Source: Persicaria tinctoria (taxonomy: Eukaryota; Streptophyta; Magnoliopsida; Caryophyllales; Polygonaceae). From it: a stretch of 64,000 nucleotides of DNA. The stretch spans positions 31,915,001 to 31,979,000 of the forward strand of contig JBANSL010000001.1 of NCBI GenBank assembly GCA_037127255.1, given 5' to 3'. The translations under genes were made by a program, and so were the position numbers. This document shows positions 9,755-22,736 of this stretch, piece after piece; within the stretch, counting starts at the first letter, position 1; each line of letters starts with the position of its first letter. The notes under the pieces were generated by a model, which was not told the origin of the DNA, ran no database searches, and saw nothing but the letters and a program-made list of their open reading frames with translations.

Positions 9755-12700
9755 TGTAACGGCCCGGGATTATGATTCCCGAGTTACGTTTCGAGGGATG
9801 AAACCCCTCGTTAGGATCTTGCGCCCCGAGTACAGGTTGAAGGTTTGAAATTCTACTCTAACGTTTCAAGTGGGATTTCATACCCAAAATTCGAAGGGAT
9901 CGTTGGAATCCCCGGGGAAGTCCCCTGTACCTGTCATAAGTCTAAGCGTGGAAAACCAAAGGTCACACAATAGCGGGAGTAAAGCATAATACAAAGGGGT
10001 GCCACGACGGAGCCGGGTCAAAACGGAGTCAAAAGTATAAATCCAAAACGATATAATCAGAGTCTGGTGAAGTCTATAACTCCAGCGCTCACTCTCCGCC
10101 GACAAAATGACCCGCGCAATAAGCAAACAGCACCGATAGGATGAACATAAATAATTCCTAAAAAAATTGATTTGGGGCGGGATCAGATCGATGCCCACTT
10201 AACTCTGCATCCCAACCATAAGCACACATATACGCTATACCTAATAAAGATGCTCTAATGCAGTACGAAATTCAAACACACTAGCATGCTCCTAGTTCAT
10301 AATAATGTGCAGAAATACTGTAAAGGGCCCAAGACAATGCCAAGTGGCATATCCCTCTCCTACCTCCACCCCTTCCGACAGGCGGAGACTGGCCAGCTCG
10401 TGAATGCATTCATTCATAATAGGGCGGCACGCATGCCTAACCCGCTCCACAATAAAGCCCGCAGGCATATCATAATATAAGGAAGCACTCGATTGACTCA
10501 GGGTACCCGATGAGGCTGGGCTACCCTATGACCCTAGCAAAGACTCTAGGACTATCACAGATAACGGCCGTTCTGTTTACATACACATAGAGAAATAGAA
10601 TGCTCAACGATCGATGCAACCTAGCATGGTACTACATGGCATGCTGATCATGAATGCAAGCACCTAGTATATCATGCACCTAAAGCAGGGAATAGCTCTA
10701 TTCAATCTGAGTAAGCTCCGAAGAGACTTACCTGGCGGTGCAGAACAGCAAGACAAGCATTACGATAGATTAAAGATCACCTAGATACATATCATAACGT
10801 CCATATAAGTCTACATTTAACCATCCAATTCCGCAGGCACACATCACTCAATAAAGTATAAATACATCATAATCATCATCTCCTCAAGTTCAACCATTCA
10901 TCATTTCGTCACATTCCATAAGACCATATCATTCTCATCATTCCATTTCGCCACATTCGTATATTTGCAATAATACTCATATATCCGCATGATCGTATAT
11001 CTTCAAATTTCATCATATTAATCATAGCTCATGAGGCATAAGTCAAATGATACGAAATTCTAACATCTCATCATGCCGTTAGTCATTCATCCATGCCATT
11101 AATTCACACAAATCATGCTATTAGCCAATCAATCATATGAACATGCTAGTTAGTCATCGATCACATAATTCCCCAAGTTAGTCCCGAAACCGCTTCAAAA
11201 TCCGAATCAACTAGTTAGAATTTCTGCCCTTTTGAAAACGCTCGACAACTTCATTTTTCGGTTTAAGTCCGACAATACCCTTTTAAATCTCTAAGTCTCA
11301 TAATATTATATTTGTTTTAAATCACCATAATATTATATCTTTAGTCTCAAAATAATGTCTTAGATTTTTAATGTCAAATCATATGATATAATATTTTAAA
11401 TACCATTTTCCTTTAAACACTTCGTAAAATATTTCTAAATCCTCTAAAATCCCAACCATTTTCATTTAATAAATTCATTCCTTTATTAATTTACCAAAAC
11501 CAACCCCTTATTTTGTAAAGCTTAAAACTGACCCCCCCCCTTATTTTATAAATCACCAAAACCGAGCTCTCTTTTTATTTGAATTTACCAATCATCTCTC
11601 TTTTTTTTCCAACTCCAAAATCGGACCCTTCCTTGTTAAACCCCAAAACCGAATTGGTTGGTAAAACAGGCCCAATTAGTTGCTTTTGTTGTGAAGGAAA
11701 CAGGCCCAACAACCCACAAAGAATTAGGCCCAATTGGCCAATTGAAATTTCCATTCTCCCAGCCTTTCTGAAATCCGAAGTGGAAGAAAAAGGAGGGCCC
11801 AGGGAGGTGACTTGGCGGCTGATGTGGCGGGGGGCCACAAGGACGTCTTCTTCCTCCTTAGACTTCGCCTCCGCCTCTGTTCGTTCGAAAGGAGAGCACC
11901 CGCCGGCGACAGGGGCTCTTCCTCCTCCGGCTTCCTTCCTCGGCTCCAGCTTCCTCTCTCTTGCACCTCGCCGCTCTCGCTCTCCTCTCTCCCACTACCA
12001 CCCACTCTCACCATCCTGCTCTCGACCTCGCCGGACCCGCTCTCACTCCCGCCGGTGCTCCCGAGCTCACCGCTCTCGCCCGCCCTGGACTACCCCAAAA
12101 CTCCTCCGTTCTCTCCCCGACCTCCCAGGAACATAAATACATTGCAACCAGCACACAAGGAAGGAAAAAGAGGGGGTCAAAGCTCACCGAGGGGCGTCGA
12201 ATCGCCGGAACTTCGTCGGAGATCGATTCGGCTTCGTCGAAGGTGAGTTTGCGAACGATAAGGTCTAGGAAGGGTGGGGGAAGGTTAAAGGTGGGTTCTT
12301 TTGCAGATTGGAGTCGAATAGAAAGGGAAGATAGAACTTACCACGCTCGAACTCGGAAGCGGGGACGGAAGAGGACGGGGGCGGCGCTCTCGGGTCTCCG
12401 GGGCCCTCCGGCGGCTGCTGCTGATGCTGGCGGATCTGGGGAGATGTAGGAGGAACCTCTGTTGATGACTTGAGGTGGTAGGAGGAGGAATGGAGTGGGA
12501 GGAGCTGTGGGTGCTTCTTGGCAAAACAGAGGGAGATAAGGATGAAAGTGTATGTGCTAGTGTGGGGAAATTGGGGGTCTTGAAGGCAATCAAAAGAGGG
12601 GGTAACAACTGCTAGAATTGGAATCGAACAGACCCGTGAGGAGGGTTGGCGTGGCTACAAGCATAGGGAAGAGGGTTTCTTTGACTTCTTTGCCAAAGAT

Positions 12701-13096
12701 GGCACACAGTACATGAGGGAGGAGAAAGGGAGGATTTGTTTTGCTTTAAAGGGAATAAGGAAAGAGTGAGGGAGTGTACAAATATGAAATGGAGTGAGGG
12801 AGAATAGTGAGGCTACTCGGCTAAGGTAGGAAAGAGACAAGTGGTCCCATGAATCACAATTCAAAATACCGGAATTAAATTCTGGAACCCGCTCTCTCGA
12901 TCTTATCCCGACTCGTTCAAACTAAATTCTAAATTTTTCAATCCCAATTTAATCATGAATCCGACCACCGAGGTTGCCATGTTAGTTCTTAATATTTTAA
13001 TTAGGTCGGAAATCCATTTTATGAAATCAAAGTTCGAACTAGATAATTTTTTTTTTTCGATAATTAATATTTTTTTAAAAAATCCGAGCCTTTACA
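9755..13096 (-). repeat. 3' LTR of minus-strand gypsy
   Basis: 3342 bp, bounded in plus orientation by TGTAACGGCC and CCTTTACA. A GC-rich block (about 11800-12450) gives several overlapping open frames on both strands. These recur identically in the other LTR and have no known domain, so I treat them as chance frames in a regulatory LTR region. Confidence 0.92.
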
Positions 13097-13109
13097 TCAT
13101 CCACCTCTA
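13097..13109 (-). promoter_or_regulatory. Polypurine tract of minus-strand gypsy
   Basis: Immediately inside the left LTR the minus strand reads TTAGAGGTGGATGA before TGTAAAGG, the start of the 3' LTR in element orientation. Position and purine content fit a plus-strand primer. The tract is short and interrupted by T. Confidence 0.5.
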
Positions 13110-16100
13110 AAAACAAGTCTCGTCCTCGAGACTAAAATCATTCTAAAGTAGGGGATGAAGTTGAAATTGGTGAGTACAAGGATCACGTCATCGATCCCGT
13201 AAGTACCTCATAAGTGCCCCCATGAGATCTCACAGTACCGTCGTCATGACCATAATACTCCCAATCGGTCGTAGTAAGGATGTGGTAGGGGCCCCTACCA
13301 CACCCCACTCCGACTCCTCAGGCATATCATAACTCAAAACCATCATGACATCTCTGCTAGCTCTACAGGTGCCCCCATACATGCTTGTATCCACTTCGTG
13401 GGGCGTCATAACGAAGCTCGGGTTGGAATAGTTTCAAAAGGTTTCCTCAACTCGAAAAGGTTTGGTTTCAAAATCATTGAAGTTTTTGATTGCGTTCAAT
13501 TCCCAAAATCCAAGTTAGTTCTTTTTAAACATCAGTCAAATTCCTTAAATTCGACGTTAGTCAAGCAAATTCCAAATCTCGAGAGGTGGAAACATCCACC
13601 TCTAAGGCTAATCCCATATTTCCTTCCTAGGTTCCAAGTTAGAATCACATTTCATAAATTCAATTCTAGCATCCTAGCAATTCCAATTCAAGGCATCATA
13701 TATCATAATAATTGTCTAACATAGCAATCGTATCACTCATTCATAACCAGGTCATACTCTTGTCACGGACAGTTTCATACCATAGCATATCTAGCATCTC
13801 ATCGTACAAGGTAGGATTTATCACATCATCTCACAAAACTACACATCGTATCAATCAGGTAACCATATCATGCTCATGTTAGCTACCAAGCGTCATCGCA
13901 TTAGAGGCAAACAAATACTTCCGTACACTAGCATTTTATCGAGTTCAGGGGCTAACTATGTTAGTACTAACAATTCAATATCGCCTATGGCAATTCATCA
14001 GGGAATCAACATCGTCTAAGCATATAAGTTGCACAACACTCGACCCCAAGTAAAGCATACACTAGATCAAATCCTCAAGAGACCTTGTCTACAACTACCA
14101 ATCACGACAAGACACGACCACTACTCATCATCACTTGCATCAAGATCAACCTTACCTAGGTCTACCAACTCAATCCAATACTCGTTCTAAATACCATTGC
14201 ATCCCGCTTATATACAACTCTCTAGCCTCATAACTATCCGCAACAAGACCAAATACCCAGTCCGACTACTAGATATCCCAACTCCCATGCCGTCAAGCCA
14301 TCTAAAACCTAGCCTGCTTCGACACCCTGACCTTAAATCCCACTCGACCACCTAAAATCATATCTTAGGGTTCCCAATCGCACAATTCCCGTATTCCGAC
14401 AAGCTTAACAACTCAACCGACAACCAAGACTCTCCATAAATCACACCCTCGTCTTAGGGGTTCCCAACCAGTCCCATCCTCACCTTCTAAGAGAAATCTC
14501 AAGTCCTCGACTAAACCGCTCTCACGATTGATCTAGACACCTCTTAACAATCTTGCTGATTCTTCCTAAGCTCTCAAGACTCCGCCTAACCATCACCTCC
14601 CAAAGGGACGTATCAAATCATCTCGCTAACCTGATCATACTTCCCGCACCACTAACCACTCTTACTAACCATCCACCTCTAAGAACTCAACTCATACTGA
14701 CCATCTCACACTTGTCACTCCCGACCAATTCCAACGCCGAAACTCATCTAGTGCTAACTCATAACCACGAATCACCGAGTTCCTCATCACCCGCGTCTAT
14801 CCTCAATGACCAATCACAATTTCCACCTACTTGTCCCATTTCAATTCTCATGAGCCCTGAACATCCACGATTCCTCGACCGACCTATTCCAGATCCCCGT
14901 CTCAGCATATTCCCAAATTTCCTCTTTCCAAATCTTACTAAACCTTAACCATTCGAAATCCACAATCTGTCCTACTCTAGTTCCTCATCTCTTCATATTC
15001 ATAAATTGCCTCAAGCTCCTACTTCTTATCCATGAGACATTACCGTCCAAAGCCCTCTTTTACCGATCATCATTTCCGTAAATCCCTAAATCATCCTCAT
15101 CCGGATTTCTCAAGTACCGCAACTTCGCCAAACCTTCTAAAACCAATTCCCCTAACGTTCTCAATGCATTCTGCCTTGCCTAGTACAGTAGTACCCAAAT
15201 CCATGCTCAAGATCTCCCTATCTCAATCTCAAGCCCACAATCTTACTATAATCTCAACGACAGCCTTGCCTAACGACAAGCCTTCTCTCGAACAATTATC
15301 TCACATCCCCAAATACCTCAATAGCCCAAAACAATCTCCACACATCAGCCTCAATTCCTTTCCTATATTAAAATCCTCCAACAAAGCATCTAGAAATCCT
15401 TCCCTCAGGAATTCTCTAAGCATCACTAACCCTATTTAAGCAACCCCAAGTACTCATCCCAGATACAGCCTGCCACTACTCTTTCTTAGCGATTCCTCAA
15501 TCTCATTCTTTGCCATAAACAGTTCCCAATCACCGCGCATAGAGCCTAGTCCCCAATTCTGCAATTCCTTAGACATTCCTCAACCAATCATCCTCGATGT
15601 TGCCCACGATCCGCTCCTAGACTATCTAGACACCTTCCTTAGCTCACCAATCCGTCTAATAACACTTCCCTTTGAGAATCCCTCTGATTCATTCTTAGCT
15701 CACTCATCCACCTCTAGAACTGTACTAACCACCTATACTTGCACCCACTACCTACCGACACTTCTAGCTAGGACCTCTTCCTCGAAATCTCACCATGCTA
15801 ACTCCACTCTTCACCTAAGACCTACCTGGAAGTTCAAATATACTCACTGAACACTATCCCCGACAAGCCATAACTCACTCGACTCTACCCAAGCTAACAC
15901 ATCCTTCATGCATTCCATCTCGCATAACCAATGACCAACTCGAACACCTCAATCTACCTGCGATTTCCCGATCCGTCTCACCAAGGAAAACACTCGACTC
16001 ATTCCCAAGAAGAATACACCACCACATATATAACCCATAACCGATTTACTAGCAGATCAGTACACTTAAGCATATAAGCACATCATCACAAACACAGGTT

Positions 16101-18007
16101 AGTCAGGCAATCATTCACTACCAGTTCAGCTTATCGGTCATCACACCTCAATTTAGTTAGTTCCAAGCCTATCGCACGACACCGATTCCAGATCGCATAG
16201 GAGATCACAATTCGAACGAAGAACGTCATTCCTTGAGTCATCTAGGAGGATTACGTCTGCAACCGCCATCTTCGAAAGGCGTCCTTCCTTTGGTGGCGTC
16301 GATCCTAGGGTCCATGGGCCATGAGCCCACCACACTTCCGTTGCGCCACTCTGGTGCCACTCGATCGCTCGTTTTCTCTTCTAAGTCGACGTCCATCAAG
16401 GGGATCACGAGGGGTTAGAAGTCACGGAGATAGGGGAGAGAAAGGGAGGACAAAACGACTTTGTTAAGAATTCAGACACAACCCAGGACTAGAGGTGACG
16501 AGACTCAAGACAAGACACAGACTCGAGAGTTACAACAATCCCCTTAAGGTATTCTATAAGGTTACAGGTGCACATGGTAATCACAAAATATTTCAATCAT
16601 ATCATTCCACACTATCATGTACCTATTAAAGGAATAGCATCCTATGCATCCATAACATTTCACATAATCAACTTTACATGTAAGCGGATAGGCTAAAACT
16701 TATCATCTCATGCACTAATCATGCTTGTCATATTAAGATCATGTATGCACGAGCCGACAATAGACATATTCAACCTAAGTTATATATGACATAGCGAGCA
16801 TTATATGACATCACATGTATGATTCATTACTCATTTTAAGTGTACACATAAGCAGGTCAAAACAATATGGGTTCCAGGTAAGCATGTCAAGATGCACTCT
16901 AATAATCGTGTCAAGGGGTATGGTTAAGTCATTTGGGCATAACAACTATCACATCCAACACAACCATATACATGTAGTATGACAAGTATGGCACATAGAT
17001 GCATGATGGTCAATAATTAGGAGATGTATATCCTACATGATACTACCAACACTCATTAAGAAAATACATAGTCAATGAGGTTCAATTTGATTAACTTAAC
17101 ATGCTAAAAAATGCATTTCTCATGGCACTCATAAAAAGAGGGTTGACCACACTATCATGAACCTGATTCAAAGAGGAGTAACAATGATGGGAATTCATAG
17201 ATTCGATAAATATATTCGTTCATAGTGCGATCATGCAAGTTATCAGACAAGTCATGCTGAAATATACCAACACACCATGTCATACAATCACCGACTCATC
17301 ACCTTGTTTCTCCGTGGGACGCTAATATGACTCGATAGAATCATTGGTGGTGGGATACGAAACAGGACACGAAACGGGGAGAGCGGATGCTCTTCGACCC
17401 TTGCTAACATGCCTAAATGTGTTGGTGGGATGGTCGACGGAGTCAGAATCATCAGGGGTTTGAATTATGGAAGAGATATTCCGACAAGACAGGAGTTCCA
17501 ATGACAAAAGAAAAAGGTATTCTCCCGCTATCCCGTTTGCACAGTTATTCAATACATGATTCAAGTCAAGGCATATTGATTAGTTCTCTACCCTAAGCAC
17601 AATAGCACTCAACATGGAAGCAATCAACGATTAAGCTATACTATGGGCCGCCCTTCGAGGGGCGACTAACCTAAGGGGCAAAACCTCACGGTCTCTACCT
17701 AACTCGCCACTCCAGCCACTACGACGCAAAGCCTTGGAGTCTTGTAGGCCCATCTGTAAAGAAAAGCTATATTTTTGCCTACCCGTCCCCAACTACATCC
17801 AATAGGGATGGTCTAACGCCTTTACTACCCCTTCGTTTCCCTTTGTTTGATTACCGGATTTATAGAGTCGAGTTCGTATTTAGTCCATTTGAGTTAGCCA
17901 TATTAAATTCATTTTGCCCTTTCTAAAACATTTTGGAAATCCATTTGAAAACCTTGGGCCATTTTCAAAACCACTTCAACCTATCATACTCGGTTTGCAC
18001 AACCTCA

Positions 18008-18018
18008 GCTCTGATACC
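18008..18018 (-). promoter_or_regulatory. Primer binding site of minus-strand gypsy
   Basis: The minus strand reads GGTATCAGAGC a few bases inside the 5' LTR. It is the same initiator-Met tRNA complement used by the plus-strand gypsy at 44086-44097 and it fixes the orientation of the element. Confidence 0.8.
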
Positions 18019-18022
18019 CCTT

Positions 18023-21000
18023 TGTAACGGCCCGGGATTATGATTCCCGAGTTACGTTTCGAGGGATGAAACCCCTCGTTAGGATCTTGCGCCCCGAGTA
18101 CAGGTTGAAGGTTTGAAATTCTACTCTAACGTTTCAAGTGGGATTTCATACCCAAAATTCGAAGGGATCGTTGGAATCCCCGGGGAAGTCCCCTGTACCT
18201 GTCATAAGTCTAAGCGTGGAAAACCAAAGGTCACACAATAGCGGGAGTAAAGCATAATACAAAGGGGTGCCACGGCGGAGCCGGGTCAAAACGGAGTCAA
18301 AAGTATAAATCCAAAACGATATAATCAGAGTCTGGTGAAGTCTATAACTCCAGCGCTCACTCTCCGCCGACAAAATGACCCGCGCAATAAGCAAACAGCA
18401 CCGATAGGATGAACATAAATAATTCCTAAAAAAATTGATTTGGGGCGGGATCAGATCGATGCCCACTTAACTCTGCATCCCAACCATAAGCACACATATA
18501 CGCTATACCTAATAAAGATGCTCTAATGCAGTACGAAATTCAAACACACTAGCATGCTCCTAGTTCATAATAATGTGCAGAAATACTGTAAAGGGCCCAA
18601 GACAATGCCAAGTGGCATATCCCTCTCCTACCTCCACCCCTTCCGACAGGCGGAGACTGGCCAGCTCGTGAATGCATTCATTCATAATAGGGCGGCACGC
18701 ATGCCTAACCCGCTCCACAATAAAGCCCGCAGGCATATCATAATATAAGGAAGCACTCGATTGACTCAGGGTACCCGATGAGGCTGGGCTACCCTATGAC
18801 CCTAGCAAAGACTCTAGGACTATCACAGATAACGGCCGTTCTGTTTACATACACATAGAGAAATAGAATGCTCAACGATCGATGCAACCTAGCATGGTAC
18901 TACATGGCATGCTGATCATGAATGCAAGCACCTAGTATATCATGCACCTAAAGCAGGGAATAGCTCTATTCAATCTGAGTAAGCTCCGAAGAGACTTACC
19001 TGGCGGTGCAGAACAGCAAGACAAGCATTACGATAGATTAAAGATCACCTAGATACATATCATAACGTCCATATAAGTCTACATTTAACCATCCAATTCC
19101 GCAGGCACACATCACTCAATAAAGTATAAATACATCATAATCATCATCTCCTCAAGTTCAACCATTCATCATTTCGTCACATTCCATAAGACCATATCAT
19201 TCTCATCATTCCATTTCGCCACATTCGTATATTTGCAATAATACTCATATATCCGCATGATCGTATATCTTCAAATTTCATCATATTAATCATAGCTCAT
19301 GAGGCATAAGTCAAATGATACGAAATTCTAACATCTCATCATGCCGTTAGTCATTCATCCATGCCATTAATTCACACAAATCATGCTATTAGCCAATCAA
19401 TCATATGAACATGCTAGTTAGTCATCGATCACATAATTCCCCAAGTTAGTCCCGAAACCGCTTCAAAATCCGAATCAACTAGTTAGAATTTCTGCCCTTT
19501 TGAAAACGTTTGACAACTTCATTTTTCGGTTTAAGTCCGACAATACCCTTTTAAATCTCTAAGTCTCATAATATTATATTTGTTTTAAATCACCATAATA
19601 TTATATCTTTAGTCTCAAAATAATGTCTTAGATTTTTAATGTCAAATCATATGATATAATATTTTAAATACCATTTTCCTTTAAACACTTCGTAAAATAT
19701 TTCTAAATCCTCTAAAATCCCAACCATTTTCATTTAATAAATTCATTCCTTTATTAATTTACCAAAACCAACCCCTTATTTTGTAAAGCTTAAAACAGAC
19801 CCCCCCCCCCCCTTATTTTATAAATCACCAAAACCGAGCTCTCTTTTTATTTGAATTTACCAATCATCTCTCTTTTTTTTCCAACTCCAAAATCGGACCC
19901 TTCCTTGTTAAACCCCAAAACCGAATTGGTTGGTAAAACAGGCCCAATTAGTTGCTTTTGTTGTGAAGGAAACAGGCCCAACAACCCACAAAGAATTAGG
20001 CCCAATTGGCCAATTGAAATTTCCATTCTCCCAGCCTTTCTGAAATCCGAAGTGGAAGAAAAAGGAGGGCCCAGGGAGGTGACTTGGCGGCTGATGTGGC
20101 GGGGGGCCACAAGGACGTCTTCTTCCTCCTTAGACTTCGCCTCCGCCTCTGTTCGTTCGAAAGGAGAGCACCCGCCGGCGACAGGGGCTCTTCCTCCTCC
20201 GGCTTCCTTCCTCGGCTCCAGCTTCCTCTCTCTTGCACCTCGCCGCTCTCGCTCTCCTCTCTCCCACTACCACCCACTCTCACCATCCTGCTCTCGACCT
20301 CGCCGGACCCGCTCTCACTCCCGCCGGTGCTCCCGAGCTCACCGCTCTCGCCCGCCCTGGACTACCCCAAAACTCCTCCGTTCTCTCCCCGACCTCCCAG
20401 GAACATAAATACATTGCAACCAGCACACAAGGAAGGAAAAAGAGGGGGTCAAAGCTCACCGAGGGGCGTCGAATCGCCGGAACTTCGTCGGAGATCGATT
20501 CGGCTTCGTCGAAGGTGAGTTTGCGAACGATAAGGTCTAGGAAGGGTGGGGGAAGGTTAAAGGTGGGTTCTTTTGCAGATTGGAGTCGAATAGAAAGGGA
20601 AGATAGAACTTACCACGCTCGAACTCGGAAGCGGGGACGGAAGAGGACGGGGGCGGCGCTCTCGGGTCTCCGGGGCCCTCCGGCGGCTGCTGCTGATGCT
20701 GGCGGATCTGGGGAGATGTAGGAGGAACCTCTGTTGATGACTTGAGGTGGTAGGAGGAGGAATGGAGTGGGAGGAGTTGTGGGTGCTTCTTGGCAAAACA
20801 GAGGGAGATAAGGATGAAAGTGTATGTGCTAGTGTGGGGAAATTGGGGGTCTTGAAGGCAATCAAAAGAGGGGGTAAGAACTGCTGGAATTGGAATCGAA
20901 CAGACCCGTGAGGAGGGTTGGCGTGGCTACAAGCATAGGGAAGAGGGTTTCTTTGACTTCTTTGCCAAAGATGGCACACAGTACATGAGGGAGGAGAAAG

Positions 21001-21367
21001 GGAGGATTTGTTTTGCTTTAAAGGGAATAAGGAAAGAGTGAGGGAGTGTACAAATATGAAATGGAGTGAGGGAGAATAGTGAGGCTACTCGGCTAAGGTA
21101 GGAAAGAGACAAGTGGTCCCACGAATCACAATTCAAAATACCGGAATTAAATTCTGGAACCCGCTCTCTCGATCTTATCCCGACTCGTTCAAACTAAATT
21201 CTAAATTTTTCAATCCCAATTTAATCATGAATCCGAACACCGAGGTTGCCATGTTAGTTCTTAATATTTTAATTAGGTCGGAAATCCATTTTACGAAATC
21301 AAAGTTCGAACTAGATAATTTTTTTTTTCGATAATTAATATTTTTTTTAAAAATCCGAGCCTTTACA
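18023..21367 (-). repeat. 5' LTR of minus-strand gypsy
   Basis: 3345 bp, nearly identical to 9755-13096. Visible differences are about ten substitutions plus a longer C-run (near 19800) and small T-run changes. It is followed by the right copy of the CCTTG target duplication. Confidence 0.92.
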
Positions 21368-21372
21368 CCTTG

Positions 21373-22736
21373 ACTCTCTCGGCAAGAGCTTTACCAATGT
21401 TGAGAAAGTAAGGAAGATACTAAGGTGCCTTCCAAAGGAGAAATGGGGTCCAAAAGTAACAGCTATAGAGGAAGCCCAGGACCTCACCACTGTACCCCTT
21501 GATGACCTTCTTGGAAAGCTGATCACGCATGAGATGATCCTTAATGAAGACGATGGAGAACTTCCAGCTAGCACTAAGAACTTGGCACTCAAGTCTAAGA
21601 AGGATGAGCCCAAGGATGGATCTGATTCCGAAGATGAGGATGACGACGAGGATGATCCTTTTTCTCTTATCACAAGAGGCCTTGCTAGAATTCTCAAAAT
21701 GAAGAAGCAATTCAACAACAAGGATGGATCAGAGTCTTCAAAATTTCGAGGTAAGCCTCAATATAACAAGTATGAAAAGAAGACTAAACCGTTTTCTTGT
21801 TTTGAATGTGGTAAAACAGATCATCTTGTGAAGGACTGCCCTCAAAAGACAAAGAGCCAGCCCAAGAAAGGTGACAAATGGAAGAAGAAAGCCATGGTGG
21901 CTACTTGGAGTGATTCCGACTCTGACTCTGACGATGAGAAGGCCAACATTTGTCTTATGGCCTCAGAAGATGAATCCCACGATGAAAAGCTTGAAGCTAC
22001 TGTAAGAGAACTTATGGAAAGTCCAAAAGAGGTATTATCGGAATTCCTTTCCAATATGATTGCCCATGAAGAAAAGCTTATTGCCCAAACTAACATTCTT
22101 ATTAAGAGAATTGTGGACCAGGAAAGAACTATTGAGGATCTGTCTATGAGGGTCAAAGGTCTTGAAGCTTCTTATTCAGGTCTTGACATTAAAGTCAAGA
22201 CGCTTGACTCGGAGAAATCTGAACTCAAGCAAGATCTCTCCTCTCTAAGAAATGAGGATCATGACTTAGAGAACGAGAAGATCTCCCTGAATAATAAGAT
22301 TCTAGACCAACAGACAACCCTAATAAGTTTTACCAAATCCAAAGGCACTCTCGATAAGATGTTGGGTGAGCAACAAAGCTCTCTAAACAAAAGTGGTATT
22401 GGTTACAATCCAAAGTTTTTAAAGAAGCAACACATTACCACTTTTATAAAGGCAAAAGGAAGCAGAACCTCTCCTATATGTCACCATTGTGCTAGAAAGG
22501 GACATGTAAAAGAGACCTGCCCTTATAGAAGAAAGGATCCATATATTATTCGTAATACATTTCCTGTTCATTTGAGAAAAGAACGGATAACACAAGTTTG
22601 GGTCCCAAAGGCACTATTTTACCAAATATGGTTTACCCCAGCAATGGATCCAAATTTGCTTATTGGTCTAGCCACAAAGGTTGATGTTTGTCTTGCACGA
22701 GATCACCAAGGTGAAAGAACACAAATCGATTATTGA
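21373..22736 (+). pseudogene. gag: Sirevirus gag, 3' part
   Basis: This is the gag continuation after the nested element. Sequence typical of plant copia gag follows at once in the frame CTT-GAC, including CLPKEKWGPKVTAI and DDLLGKLITHEM. An acidic Asp/Glu/Ser-rich linker comes next. Two CCHC knuckles are visible: CFECGKTDHLVKDC (first Cys 21798) and CHHCARKGHVKETC (first Cys 22479), which would bind genomic RNA. A long helical, probably coiled-coil region lies between them. Near 22600-22736 the expected WVPK-type gag-protease linker jumps frame, and this frame ends at the TGA at 22734-22736, overlapping the pol frame. At least one indel separates gag from pol. Related Sireviruses have a single continuous frame, so this copy is broken. 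Confidence 0.85.

Larger units (their letters stand above)
13097..18022 (-). other. Non-coding internal region of minus-strand gypsy
   Basis: 4.9 kb with no recognisable retroelement protein. The part next to the primer site (about 17640-18022) matches, in reverse complement, the untranslated leader of the coding gypsy element near 44090-44440. About 14000-16000 is markedly poor in G on the plus strand and made mostly of short C/A/T-rich words. Two open frames there (14553-14948 and 15032-15439, plus strand) run opposite to the element and look like a result of that skew. About 16150-16420 is more balanced in composition, but I recognise nothing in it. Confidence 0.65.
9755..21367 (-). mobile_element. 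Minus-strand Ty3/gypsy (Tekay-like) LARD-type element without coding region
   Basis: Two near-identical 3.3-kb LTRs (TGTAACGG...TTTACA in plus orientation) bracket 4.9 kb of internal DNA and sit inside Sirevirus gag with a 5-bp duplication CCTTG (9750-9754 and 21368-21372). Orientation is minus: the reverse-complemented primer site GCTCTGATACC abuts the right LTR and a purine tract (minus strand) abuts the left LTR. LTR ends and the internal leader match the coding Tekay-like element at 41010-52566. The interior contains no gag, RT or integrase motif in any frame that I can find, so it is a large non-autonomous derivative mobilised in trans. Ten or so differences between the LTRs indicate recent insertion. 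Confidence 0.88.

Noticed and set aside
11579..12450. Several overlapping open frames of 90-185 codons on both strands (and their copies at 19851-20721)
   Set aside because: They lie inside gypsy LTRs in a GC-rich block, overlap each other in several frames and have low-complexity translations. No domain is recognised and no frame is favoured.
14553..15439. Two plus-strand open frames in the minus-strand gypsy interior
   Set aside because: They run against the element's orientation. The length is explained by G-poor composition, which rarely forms TAG or TGA. No motif is present.
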